A DNA stretch of 25,545 nt from contig DFKM01000029.1 of NCBI GenBank assembly GCA_002373555.1, positions 1 to 25,545 on the forward strand. Reading direction: 5' to 3'. Under the pieces are notes generated by a model. It was not told the DNA's origin. It worked only from the letters and a program-made list of their open reading frames with translations, and did not search any database. Origin of the DNA: Lachnospiraceae bacterium UBA3645. GTDB lineage: Bacteria; Bacillota; Clostridia; Lachnospirales; Lachnospiraceae. How positions within the stretch are numbered: position 1 is the first letter of the stretch; each line of letters opens with the position of its first letter. This document shows, piece after piece, positions 14,547-22,427 of the stretch. The translations under genes were made by a program, and so were the position numbers.

Positions 14547-15689
14547 ATGAAGAAAACATTGGCACTGTTACTGTCACTGGCTATGATCGCTGCCCTTGCA
14601 GGCTGCGGATCAAGCTCTGCACCGGCTGAGACCACCGCAGCTCCCGCTGAGACTGAAGCAGCCGCACCCGAAACTGAAGCTCCCGCTGAGACCGAGGCTC
14701 CCGCAGCCGAGACCGAAGCTCCCGCTGAGACCGAAGCCGCAGCCGAGACCGAAGCTGCTGAGGCTGTCGCAATCGACGGCGATCCTGTAACCATCAAATT
14801 CTCTCTGTCCCACGCCGCCACCGAGCCTGCCTGCGTAGCTGCTTATGAGTTCGCAGAGGCTGTTGCTGCCAAGTCCGGCGGAAACATGACGGTTGAAGTA
14901 TATCCCGACAACCAGCTCGGTTCCGAGCGTGACGTTGTGGAAGGCCTGCAGCTGCACACCGTACAGATGGTAGACCCCGCGAACGCCGTTCTTTCCAACT
15001 TCGTTCCCGAAGTCGGCATCTTCTCCCTTCCGATGCTGTTCGAAAGCAAGGAGCAGCTGTACAACGCACTGGATACCGTCGGCATGACCTTCGTTGACAA
15101 GTGCGCAGAGCAGGGCCTGCAGCTTCTCGGATGGTTCGATATGGGTACCCGTCACATCATGACCGTCAAGAAGCCCATCGAATCCATGGATGACATCAAG
15201 GGCCTGAAGATCCGTACACAGGAATCCACCGTTGAGCTGGCCGGTATGGCTGCATTCGGTGCTGCCTCCATGCCCATGGCTTACAATGAGCTGTACACCG
15301 CTCTTGAGTCCGGCGTTCTGGACGGCGCTGAAGCTGCGAACACCAACTATCTTGCAAAGGCTTTCTATGAAGTCGCTCCCAACTGGGCAATCGTAGGATG
15401 GCTCGAGGTCGTCTGCCCTGTCCTGATGGACAAGCAGTTCTATGACAACCTGACCGATTCCCAGAGAGCAGTTCTTGAGGAGTGCGTAGCGGACATGCTC
15501 GTATCCGAGAGAGAAAAATATGCGCAGTCTGAGGAAGATGCTCTTGCCGAGCTCGAAGCCAAAGGCGTGAACATCACCCATCCCGACAGAGCTCCTTTCC
15601 AGGAGAAGGCAATCGAGATCTACAAGCAGTATGAAGGCGAATTCGGAAAAGAGAACATCGAAGGTCTGCTTGGACATTCCTACGAATAA
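14547..15689 (+). CDS. TRAP transporter substrate-binding lipoprotein (DctP family)
   Basis: This surface lipoprotein captures the substrate and delivers it to the TRAP permease. Residues 1-19 form a signal peptide ending in a lipobox (ALAGC) with Cys20 as the lipidated residue. A long low-complexity linker rich in Ala, Pro, Glu and Thr (about 25-76, AETEAP-like units) tethers the DctP domain (about 80-375). Family features are IKFSLSHA at the domain start, YPDNQLGSERDVVEGL, and LKIRTQES with R223 at the position of the conserved Arg that pairs with a substrate carboxylate. A further feature is the segment GAASMPMAYNELYTALESG leading to VLDGAE. This points to a carboxylated ligand. AAAGGAGGG precedes the ATG, and a strong terminator follows. 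The substrate is not deducible in detail. Confidence 0.93.
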   Translation: MKKTLALLLSLAMIAALAGCGSSSAPAETTAAPAETEAAAPETEAPAETEAPAAETEAPAETEAAAETEAAEAVAIDGDPVTIKFSLSHAATEPACVAAYEFAEAVAAKSGGNMTVEVYPDNQLGSERDVVEGLQLHTVQMVDPANAVLSNFVPEVGIFSLPMLFESKEQLYNALDTVGMTFVDKCAEQGLQLLGWFDMGTRHIMTVKKPIESMDDIKGLKIRTQESTVELAGMAAFGAASMPMAYNELYTALESGVLDGAEAANTNYLAKAFYEVAPNWAIVGWLEVVCPVLMDKQFYDNLTDSQRAVLEECVADMLVSEREKYAQSEEDALAELEAKGVNITHPDRAPFQEKAIEIYKQYEGEFGKENIEGLLGHSYE

Positions 15690-15733
15690 TCTGATCCGTG
15701 CATCAATACTGAACAGACGAACATAATAAAAAA

Positions 15734-15761
15734 GCCTTCCGGTCCGCCGGAAGGCTTTTTT
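15734..15761 (+). terminator. Rho-independent terminator of the TRAP operon
   Basis: A perfect 9-bp stem (GCCTTCCGG 15734-15742 with CCGGAAGGC 15747-15755) has a 4-base loop and a T6 run. The A6 run before it means it may also work for the convergent M20 gene. Confidence 0.92.
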
Positions 15762-15817
15762 ATGGTCCGAGATCTGATTTTACGGAAACGGATCGCGAAG
15801 ACCGTCCGCCCGGGTGA

Positions 15818-17119
15818 TCACAGGCACCAGTCGACGATCACGCCCATGATGACTTTGATGCCGTCGATATAATCGTCGATATCGATCCATTCCTCATCTG
15901 TTCCGGGATTCAGTCCGCCGCAGAGGGCGCCGACCCCGACCGTGGGCGTCTTTCCGTAGATGACCGGCATCCGGATATCGCTGGTCCCGTGGTACTGATA
16001 AATGAAATCATCGAAATGCTTGATCCGGGTGATATTCGCTTCCAGGGTCTGAACGATCGGATCACTGCGGGGCACGGTGATCGGTGTCCCCTGCCGTTCT
16101 CCTAAGGTGATCCGGACAGGATGGGCAGTCATCCATTCATCGTCTCTGAAGGTGTCCTTCAGCCACTGATCGAGTTCGTTCCGCACGCTTTCGGGCGTTT
16201 CGCCGAGCCCGAAAAGCACCCGGATATGCAGCTTGTATTCGGTGACGTCATCCTGGGTCATTTCCGAGGCATAAGCGTTAAAGATATCGGTGTGGGTATT
16301 CGGCGTTCCCGCGAACGTGCCGTCCGTAAAATGATGTGTTTTCCGTCTGGCATCATCCCATTTCCGTACGGCCAGTGCGGTTTCCGCGCCTTTTAAGACC
16401 GCGCTGATATCGCTGGTATCGGTCTCGTCAAAGTCTTTTCCTTTTCTGCCGGTAACGGTCAGAATGAGATCGGTGGTGCCCATCGAATAGTTTTTGATCT
16501 CTTTCAGTCCGTGCCCGGTCTCCGCAGGATGCAGATAGACGGCACCGTCTCCGCCGTAGCCTGTCAGGCACGCGGTGAGCGTACCGATCGCGCCTCTTTT
16601 GCCGATGGTGCTCATCAGCGTGAGCTTTCCGTCCAGCGGGCCGTATTCCTTCAGGACTGTTTCAGCCGCCATCATCATGGTCGCGATGCCGCCTTTGTCA
16701 TCGCAGGCGCCGAGGCCGTACAGCCGGCGGCCTTCCTGATGGACATTTTCAGGGGAACAGATACCCGGAAAAGAAGGAGAGGTATCGATGTGCGCATGGA
16801 TCATAAGCGCATTGCCGGGTGCTTCGGCGGCACCTGCCTTCACGCCGACCAGATTCAGGATATCCGGGCGGTATACGTCATTTCCTTCCGCGTGAAAGAA
16901 ATCCGGCAGATCACGGATCTCGTCCACATAGCACGGGAACTGATCGGTCTGAAAGCCAAGTTCACGCATTTTCGCGGCGACAAGCTCCTGCGCATAAGCC
17001 GGCTTCAGGGTCTCGCTCGGCATACGCATGAGCGAACTTAAGAATTCGACAGCGTATTCTTCGTTCAGGGATGCTTCCAGTCTGCTTTTCAGTTGTTCTT
17101 TTTCCTGCGCTGACAGCAT
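15818..17119 (-). CDS. M20-family metallopeptidase homologue lacking the catalytic Glu pair
   Basis: The 433-residue protein has the M20 (ArgE/DapE/carboxypeptidase G2) architecture: a catalytic domain with an inserted dimerisation domain (about 205-325). The first metal-binding motif is present (MIHAHIDTSP, H110 and D112), and so is the second (GLGACDDKGG, D140). At the place of the usual D-E-E-x-G-G, which carries the general base and a metal ligand, the protein reads TIGKRGAIGTL, so Glu-Glu becomes G173-K174. E200 in HPAETG is kept. The C-terminal metal-binding His of the family is not evident (GLNPGTDEEWI). It may be inactive, work by another mechanism or have a binding role. The start ATG follows AAGGAGGA. 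It has its own promoter and an operator-like palindrome shared with the TRAP operon. Confidence 0.8.
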   Translation of the reverse strand: MLSAQEKEQLKSRLEASLNEEYAVEFLSSLMRMPSETLKPAYAQELVAAKMRELGFQTDQFPCYVDEIRDLPDFFHAEGNDVYRPDILNLVGVKAGAAEAPGNALMIHAHIDTSPSFPGICSPENVHQEGRRLYGLGACDDKGGIATMMMAAETVLKEYGPLDGKLTLMSTIGKRGAIGTLTACLTGYGGDGAVYLHPAETGHGLKEIKNYSMGTTDLILTVTGRKGKDFDETDTSDISAVLKGAETALAVRKWDDARRKTHHFTDGTFAGTPNTHTDIFNAYASEMTQDDVTEYKLHIRVLFGLGETPESVRNELDQWLKDTFRDDEWMTAHPVRITLGERQGTPITVPRSDPIVQTLEANITRIKHFDDFIYQYHGTSDIRMPVIYGKTPTVGVGALCGGLNPGTDEEWIDIDDYIDGIKVIMGVIVDWCL

Positions 17120-17174
17120 TTCTTTATCCTCCTTGTGCCAGGTAAAAACGTCATATTCACGACTGAAAGTTATA

Positions 17175-17191
17175 ATATATCAGTCATATAT
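17175..17191. promoter_or_regulatory. Operator-like palindrome ATATATC-N3-GATATAT, site 3
   Basis: On the plus strand it reads ATATATCAGTCATATAT, 13 of 14 fixed positions, and differs from site 2 at a single base. It lies directly downstream of the -10 box of the M20 gene and covers the expected transcription start. Confidence 0.55.
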
Positions 17192-17192
17192 C

Positions 17193-17221
17193 ATCATAAC
17201 ATCCTTCTTAAGATGATGCAA
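17193..17221 (-). promoter_or_regulatory. Predicted promoter of the M20 gene
   Basis: On the minus strand, TTGCAT (17221-17216) and TATGAT (17198-17193) are separated by 17 bases. The gene start is about 75 bases downstream. Confidence 0.55.
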
Positions 17222-17228
17222 TAAGCAA

Positions 17229-17259
17229 TAAAAAAGTACCGGACGAATTTTTCCGGTAC
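17229..17259 (-). terminator. Rho-independent terminator of the amidohydrolase gene
   Basis: Read on the minus strand, an 8-bp stem (GTACCGGA/TCCGGTAC, 17259-17252 with 17243-17236) is followed by a run of seven T (17235-17229). It separates the amidohydrolase gene from the M20 gene. Confidence 0.85.
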
Positions 17260-17281
17260 CTTAGATCACAAATGGATCATG

Positions 17282-18835
17282 TCAGCGAACAGGCAGGATC
17301 TCGTCGTTCCGGATCACCGGTACGCCTCCCTTAAGGAGCAGCTTCACGCCGCAGGCATATTCCCTGTTCCGGCCGGATTCCGCGAATTGCTGCAGATCCA
17401 AAAGAAGGAGATCGGCGGAAGCACCGGGCAGCAGCCTGCCGGTATTCGCAAGCCCAAGCCGGTCTGCCGGTGCCATGGTGATCTTACGGATCGCTTCCGG
17501 GAGCGTAAGAACAGGATCCGAAAGGACAAAGCTGCGGAAGAGCTCCGGCACCCAGCCGTAGCATCCTTCGGCCCAGTTCAGCTTCCCGAGGAGGCCGTTC
17601 CTGTTCAGTGCCGTCGAATCGGAGATCACAGAGGCCAGCGGATGCCGCATCATCAGCTTCAAGTCGTCTGCGCTTTTGAAATGGCCGAGCATCATGGTGC
17701 TGCCCATTTCGCTTCCTTCCATAAGGAGAACATCCAGCATGGCATACAGCGGATCGGTATCCAGGATCCGGCCGATCTCCGCGAACGTTTTCCCTTCGAA
17801 TTCCTTCGCGTGCACGGAATCATACAGTCTGATCTCCTCAAATTTCCGGTCGGTGATCAGCCGCCAGAAATAATCTTTTTTCCGGTACAGGCGGTCTCGG
17901 ACGGAGGGCTCCCGCAGCTTTTCCGTCAGTTCACCGACCGGAAGCGCGAGAAGATCCGGCGGAAGGATCGAGCGCATGACGGCAGAACCCCAGGTGTAGG
18001 GGATGACGTCAAAGGCAATATCGATATCCGCGGATGCCCGGTCGATCCACGACAGCACCTTTTCCGCGCCTCCTGCAGGCACACCGTATTTCGGCACGGC
18101 GTGTGAGATCTGGAGCCGGACGCCGGTCTGATAAGCAGTGTCGATCGCTTCCTGAAAGCCTGCTTCATAGTGTACGTCGCGGTTCCGAACGTGCGTCGCG
18201 TACAGGCCGCCATATTTTGCAACAACGCGGCAGAGTGCCAGGATCTCCTCGCGTGCAGCCGCATTTCCGGGGAAGTATTCCAGCCCGCTTGAGAGCCCGA
18301 GCGCGCCCTGCTCCATACATGCGGACAGCAGATCGCACATACGGCGGATCTCTTCTGCTGATGCCGGCCGTTTTTCGTATCCCATGACACAGCTCCGGAG
18401 CGCACCGTGACCGACATAGGACACTGCGCGGCCGTACAGACCGGCATCGAGTTCCGTGAGATAATCGGAAAAATTCTCCCACGGACCGAATTCGCGGTCT
18501 GCTTCCACATACCCATAGATGTTTCTCCGCAGATCGGCCCTGCCCCGCATGGGCGCCGCGGAATAGCCGCAGTTACCGACCGCCTGCGTGAGAACACCCT
18601 GGCGCAGATGGGAGGCACCGCTTTTGTCGATCAGCAGCGTTTCATCGGAATGGGTGTGCATATCGATAAAAGCCGGCGCAGCCAGAAGCCCCCCGGCATC
18701 GATCGTCTCCGCTGCAGGGGCGTCGATGGTTCCGACTTCTTGCAGGATGCCGTCGCAGATCAGCAGATCCGCGGTCCGGATGTCTTTGCCTGTTCCGTCG
18801 GCGACGGATGCATGTTTGATCAGGATGGTGTGCAT
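17282..18835 (-). CDS. N-acyl-D-amino-acid deacylase family amidohydrolase
   Basis: This 517-residue metal-dependent amidohydrolase is of the D-aminoacylase type, which hydrolyses N-acyl-D-amino acids to the free D-amino acid and a carboxylate. The N-terminal beta part (ILIKHASVADGTGKDIRTADLLI) leads into the TIM barrel. Metal motifs are FIDMHTHSDE (H60, H62) and VGNCGYS with the metal-bridging cysteine C89 characteristic of this group. Further motifs are YVGHGALR (H143), LYATHVRNRD (H215) and LQISHAVPKYG (H245), with the catalytic Asp likely in SVISDSTALN. The start is the ATG at 18835, seven bases after ACAGGAGG; the open frame extends further upstream but without conserved content. Its own promoter and terminator make it a single-gene unit. 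Confidence 0.85.
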   Translation of the reverse strand: MHTILIKHASVADGTGKDIRTADLLICDGILQEVGTIDAPAAETIDAGGLLAAPAFIDMHTHSDETLLIDKSGASHLRQGVLTQAVGNCGYSAAPMRGRADLRRNIYGYVEADREFGPWENFSDYLTELDAGLYGRAVSYVGHGALRSCVMGYEKRPASAEEIRRMCDLLSACMEQGALGLSSGLEYFPGNAAAREEILALCRVVAKYGGLYATHVRNRDVHYEAGFQEAIDTAYQTGVRLQISHAVPKYGVPAGGAEKVLSWIDRASADIDIAFDVIPYTWGSAVMRSILPPDLLALPVGELTEKLREPSVRDRLYRKKDYFWRLITDRKFEEIRLYDSVHAKEFEGKTFAEIGRILDTDPLYAMLDVLLMEGSEMGSTMMLGHFKSADDLKLMMRHPLASVISDSTALNRNGLLGKLNWAEGCYGWVPELFRSFVLSDPVLTLPEAIRKITMAPADRLGLANTGRLLPGASADLLLLDLQQFAESGRNREYACGVKLLLKGGVPVIRNDEILPVR

Positions 18836-18884
18836 GTCCGTTCCTCCTGTAGTCTGATGGGCAGTCAGCCATATCGTTACTTCC

Positions 18885-18912
18885 ATTATCCATGCGGGAA
18901 TCTGCCTGTCAA
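18885..18912 (-). promoter_or_regulatory. Predicted promoter of the amidohydrolase gene
   Basis: On the minus strand, a consensus TTGACA (18912-18907), a 16-base spacer and GATAAT (18890-18885) lie about 50 bases before the gene start. No ATATATC-N3-GATATAT motif is present. Confidence 0.5.
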
Positions 18913-18969
18913 GCATGTTTCGGGAAGGCAGCGGAAGCATGGATCCGGCGGCCGGTCCCCTTTTTACGA

Positions 18970-18998
18970 TTGACAAATTATCTGCTGATTTTTATAAT
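18970..18998 (+). promoter_or_regulatory. Consensus promoter of rex
   Basis: TTGACA (18970-18975) and TATAAT (18993-18998) are both perfect sigma-A boxes with a 17-base spacer. The predicted leader is only about 20-30 bases. No clear Rex palindrome (TTGTTAA...TTAACAA) was seen at this promoter. Confidence 0.8.
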
Positions 18999-19023
18999 AA
19001 TAAGAGATATTTCAGAGAAAGGA

Positions 19024-19665
19024 ATGGTGAATTTGGCAGCAGGAAGAGAGATCTCCAAAGCGGTAATCAAAAGACTTCCCAGGTATTTCCGCTACCTCCA
19101 GGAACTGGAAGCAGAAGGCGTGGAGCGCATTTCCTCCGAGGAACTCAGCCGCAGGATGAAGGTCACCGCGTCCCAGATCCGTCAGGATCTGAACAACTTC
19201 GGCGGCTTTGGCCAGCAGGGCTACGGATACAATGTCGTTTACCTGAAGGATGAGATCGGCCGCATCCTGGGGCTCAACAGGACGCACAATATCGTGATCA
19301 TCGGCGGCGGCAATCTGGGCAGAGCACTGGCCGGTTATACCCGCTTTGAGAACCGCGGCTTCCTTGTACGGGGCATCTTCGATATCGATCCGGCCCTGAT
19401 CGGCAAGCAGGTCCGCGGGATCAATGTCATGCCGATGGAGGAACTGCAGGAGTTTCTTCAGAACAACGAGATCGACATTGCCGCGCTTGCGATCCCGAAG
19501 GCGGAAGCGCAGAAGATGGCGGATCTGATCTGTTCCTGCGGCGTGAAGGCGATCTGGAATTTTGCACATAAGGATCTGGAAGTACCGGAGGATGTTTATG
19601 TGGAGAATGTCAACCTGATCGAGAGCCTGATGCAGCTTTCCTACAAGCTCAATAAAGATAACTGA
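19024..19665 (+). CDS. rex: Redox-sensing transcriptional repressor Rex
   Basis: Rex senses the NADH/NAD+ ratio and represses fermentation and respiration genes when NADH is low. The 213-residue protein has the N-terminal winged helix (ISKAVIKRLPRYFRYLQEL and SSEELSRRMKVTASQIRQDL). It also has the strongly conserved NNFGGFGQQGYGYNV linker and a Rossmann domain starting IVIIGGGNLGRAL. The C-terminal swapped helix (VNLIESLMQLSYKLN) is present. The ATG at 19024 touches the AAAGGA site (19018-19023). The GTG at 19027 or the TTG at 19033 (nine bases from that site) may be the real start; all give a complete Rex. A hairpin with a short T run follows the stop. Confidence 0.95.
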   Translation: MVNLAAGREISKAVIKRLPRYFRYLQELEAEGVERISSEELSRRMKVTASQIRQDLNNFGGFGQQGYGYNVVYLKDEIGRILGLNRTHNIVIIGGGNLGRALAGYTRFENRGFLVRGIFDIDPALIGKQVRGINVMPMEELQEFLQNNEIDIAALAIPKAEAQKMADLICSCGVKAIWNFAHKDLEVPEDVYVENVNLIESLMQLSYKLNKDN

Positions 19666-19670
19666 ATTCT

Positions 19671-19699
19671 GGCGGGACCGATGCGGTTCCCGCCGTTTT
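19671..19699 (+). terminator. Probable terminator after rex
   Basis: The stem GGCGGGACC (19671-19679) pairs with GGTTCCCGCC (19685-19694) with one bulge and is followed by GTTTT. A TATAAT-like -10 at 19704-19709 just after it may drive nnr, though no good -35 is seen. Confidence 0.6.
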
Positions 19700-19750
19700 A
19701 CTGTATAATGCCTGCAGGATCACAGCCTGCGGACACGCATGGGAGGTATT

Positions 19751-21241
19751 ATGAAAGAACTGCTTGGCGCAGCCGCCATGAAGGAGGCCGACAGACGGAC
19801 GATCCGGAATATCGGTGTGCCTTCCCTCGTTCTGATGGAGCGGGCGGCACTCAGTGTATTTGAAGAGATCAAAAAACGCAGGACCGGGCAGATCAAGGCG
19901 CTTGTCTTTGCCGGGACCGGGAATAACGGCGCGGACGGGCTTGCGGTCGCGCGAATGCTGAAACTCGCGGGCGACGATGTCCGGGTGACCGTGACAGGCA
20001 ACCGCGCCCATGCCACGGAAGAGTGGCTGACCCAGTACAAGATCCTGCAGAAGCTGAACATCCCGGTGACGCCCGAACTGCCGGACAGAGAGCAGCTGCA
20101 TATGGAGCATACGGATCTGATCGTGGATGCGATGCTTGGCATCGGGCTCGCGAGAGAACTGCAGGGCAAGACCGCAGCAGCGGTGCGGCTCATCAATGAC
20201 AGCAGCGCTTTTGTGTGCGCCGTGGACATCCCGACCGGGATTAATGCGGATTCCGGCGCCGTGATGGGATGCGCGGTGAAAGCCGATCTGACCGTCACTT
20301 TTGCCTATAAGAAGATCGGTCATGTACTGTATCCCGGGACAGAGTATTCCGGAGAAACGATCGTGAGCGATATCGGTATCCTGCCGCTCGTGCAGGACAG
20401 CAAGGACCAGCGGATCTTTGCGCTGGACGAATCTGATCTGGATGTGCTGAAGGACCGCCCGGCTGACGGACACAAGGGCACCTTCGGCCGCGTGCTCGTT
20501 GTCGCCGGATCGTATGATATGGCCGGCGCTGCCGTGCTTGCGGGCAGTTCGGCGTACCGCTCCGGCGCGGGTCTGGTGCAGATCCTTTCGCCGGAATGCA
20601 ACCGGCAGATCCTGCAGACATCCGTTCCGGAAGCAGTGCTTACCAGCTATCGGGAAAATGAATTCTCGCCGGAGAAGATGGATGAAATGCTGAAAGCGGC
20701 GTCCTCCGTGGTCATCGGCCCGGGCCTGGGGATCTGCGAGCAGTCCAGACGTTTCCTGCGGTACATCCTGCAGTATTCCAAAAAGCCTGTCGTGATCGAT
20801 GCGGACGGCCTGAATATGCTGGCGGAGAAAAAGGCGCTGATGGACCAGCTGACGCCGAACCATATCCTGACGCCGCATATGGGCGAGATGAGCAGGCTGA
20901 CGGGAAAGGATATCGCCGAGATCAAGGCGGATCCGGTGAAGGCGGCGGCGGATTTTGTGGCCAGGTTCCCGGTGACGCTCGTCCTGAAGGATGCCAGGAC
21001 CGTGATCGCTTCTTCCGCGGGAAGCGATATCTGCATCAATACCTGCGGCAATTCCGGCATGGCGACCGGCGGCAGCGGAGATGTGCTCTCGGGCATCATC
21101 GGCGGGCTTCTGGCGCAGAAATTCAATCCTTCGCGGGCAGCGTGTCTCGGCGTACTGATGCATGCATGCGCCGGTGACCGGGCGGCGAAAAAGCTCGGGG
21201 AACGCGCTGTGATGGCAGGCGATATATTAAGATCCTTATAA
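19751..21241 (+). CDS. nnr: Bifunctional NAD(P)H-hydrate epimerase / ADP-dependent NAD(P)H-hydrate dehydratase
   Basis: Nnr repairs hydrated NADH and NADPH: an N-terminal YjeF_N epimerase is joined to a C-terminal ribokinase-like dehydratase that uses ADP. The protein has 496 residues, a normal length for the fusion. Epimerase features are FAGTGNNGADGLAVARML (canonical GNNGGDG with Ala for one Gly), VDAMLGIGL and VDIPTGINADSG. Dehydratase features are HKGTFGRVLVVAGS, VVIGPGLG, VIDADGLNML, LTPHMGEMSRL and the nucleotide-binding GNSGMATGGSGDVLSGII. The ATG at 19751 is preferred because GGGAGG lies just before it; an in-frame ATG at 19739 lies upstream of that site. Ile codons are nearly all ATC. 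alr starts 11 bases after the stop, so the two form an operon. Confidence 0.95.
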   Translation: MKELLGAAAMKEADRRTIRNIGVPSLVLMERAALSVFEEIKKRRTGQIKALVFAGTGNNGADGLAVARMLKLAGDDVRVTVTGNRAHATEEWLTQYKILQKLNIPVTPELPDREQLHMEHTDLIVDAMLGIGLARELQGKTAAAVRLINDSSAFVCAVDIPTGINADSGAVMGCAVKADLTVTFAYKKIGHVLYPGTEYSGETIVSDIGILPLVQDSKDQRIFALDESDLDVLKDRPADGHKGTFGRVLVVAGSYDMAGAAVLAGSSAYRSGAGLVQILSPECNRQILQTSVPEAVLTSYRENEFSPEKMDEMLKAASSVVIGPGLGICEQSRRFLRYILQYSKKPVVIDADGLNMLAEKKALMDQLTPNHILTPHMGEMSRLTGKDIAEIKADPVKAAADFVARFPVTLVLKDARTVIASSAGSDICINTCGNSGMATGGSGDVLSGIIGGLLAQKFNPSRAACLGVLMHACAGDRAAKKLGERAVMAGDILRSL

Positions 21242-21252
21242 GGAGCAGCAAG

Positions 21253-22389
21253 ATGCGATTTACAAAAAGAACCTCGGTAAAGGTGGATCTTTCGGCAATA
21301 GAACATAATCTGGATGCCCTGACGGGCGGGCTTTCCAAAGAAGTGCGCAGATGTCTGGTCGTCAAGGCGAATGCCTACGGACACGGTGCCGTCAGGATCG
21401 CGGAAAGACTGCAGGAAAAGACAGATTTTCTGGCCGTCGCATGCGCGGCGGAAGCCATGCAGATCCGGGAGGCGGGGATCCGTCTGCCGATCCTGATCCT
21501 CGGCTACAGCTGGAAGGAAGACTATCGCGAGATGATCTCGAACAGGATCCGGATGACGGTCTTCAAGGAAGCCGATGCAGTGGAAATATCCAGGACGGCA
21601 GCGGAACTCGGCAGGAACGCCTACATTCATATCAAACTCGATACAGGCATGCACAGGATCGGATTCGCGCCCACGCAGGAAACGGTGGATGCGGTCCGCA
21701 GGATCCAGATGCTCCCGGGCATCTGCGTGGAAGGCATGTTCACGCATTTTGCGAGAGCCGATGAGGCGGATCTTTCCTTTACCCGCAGACAGCATGAGAT
21801 CTTTGACGATATCGTGCACAGGATCGAGGACGGCGGGAAATATATTCCGATCAAGCATACAGCCAACAGCGCCGGTACGATCCGGTTCCCCGAATACTGC
21901 CCGGATATGGCCAGGCTCGGGATCGCACTGTACGGCGTGTATCCGTCGGACGAAGTGGAAAGGACGGCGGATCTTATGCCGGCGCTTTCCTGGGAGAGCG
22001 AAGTGGTGTTCATCGCGGACAGAAAAGCCGGCGAAGGGATCAGCTATAACCATATCCGTGTCCTTGACGGGGACCGGCGCGTGGCGACCATCCCGGTCGG
22101 TTACGCGGACGGCTATCCGAGACTGCTGTCGGATAAAGCCTGCGTGCTGATCCGCGGAAAGCGGGCGCCGATCCTCGGCAGGATCTGCATGGACCAGATG
22201 ATGGCGGACGTGACGGAGATTCCCGGGGTACAGCCGGGGGACCCGGTGACCCTGATGGGGGAGGACGGCGCGGAGCGGATCACCGCCGAAGAACTGGCGG
22301 GCTGGTGCGGAACCATCCCCTATGAGGTGCTGCTGAGCTCCGGAACGCGGGTGGAACGAGTGGATGCCGGAGAGACGGAGCGCGGCTGA
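21253..22389 (+). CDS. alr: Alanine racemase
   Basis: This PLP enzyme interconverts L- and D-alanine for peptidoglycan synthesis. It has 378 residues. The PLP lysine is K38 in LVVKANAYGHG. The barrel shows KLDTGMHRIGF, GMFTHFARAD, HTANSAGTIRFP and ARLGIALYG. The second domain carries the catalytic Tyr in GISYNH, VATIPVGYADGYPR and ICMDQMMADVT. AAGGAGC precedes the ATG. Nnr-Alr neighbours are common. Roughly the last 60 codons use more ATT, CCC and GGG than the rest of the gene, resembling the genes downstream. Confidence 0.95.
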   Translation: MRFTKRTSVKVDLSAIEHNLDALTGGLSKEVRRCLVVKANAYGHGAVRIAERLQEKTDFLAVACAAEAMQIREAGIRLPILILGYSWKEDYREMISNRIRMTVFKEADAVEISRTAAELGRNAYIHIKLDTGMHRIGFAPTQETVDAVRRIQMLPGICVEGMFTHFARADEADLSFTRRQHEIFDDIVHRIEDGGKYIPIKHTANSAGTIRFPEYCPDMARLGIALYGVYPSDEVERTADLMPALSWESEVVFIADRKAGEGISYNHIRVLDGDRRVATIPVGYADGYPRLLSDKACVLIRGKRAPILGRICMDQMMADVTEIPGVQPGDPVTLMGEDGAERITAEELAGWCGTIPYEVLLSSGTRVERVDAGETERG

Positions 22390-22427
22390 TCTCCGCGGAC
22401 GGAAGGAAACTTAAAGGAGAGAGCGGA

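Noticed and set aside
14610..14776. Repeat run in the binding-protein gene as a possible CRISPR or mobile repeat
   Set aside because: It is in frame and encodes the low-complexity linker of the lipoprotein.
19649..22053. Very long antisense frames over nnr and alr (504 and 468 codons)
   Set aside because: Both lie opposite confidently identified genes and show no recognisable domains.
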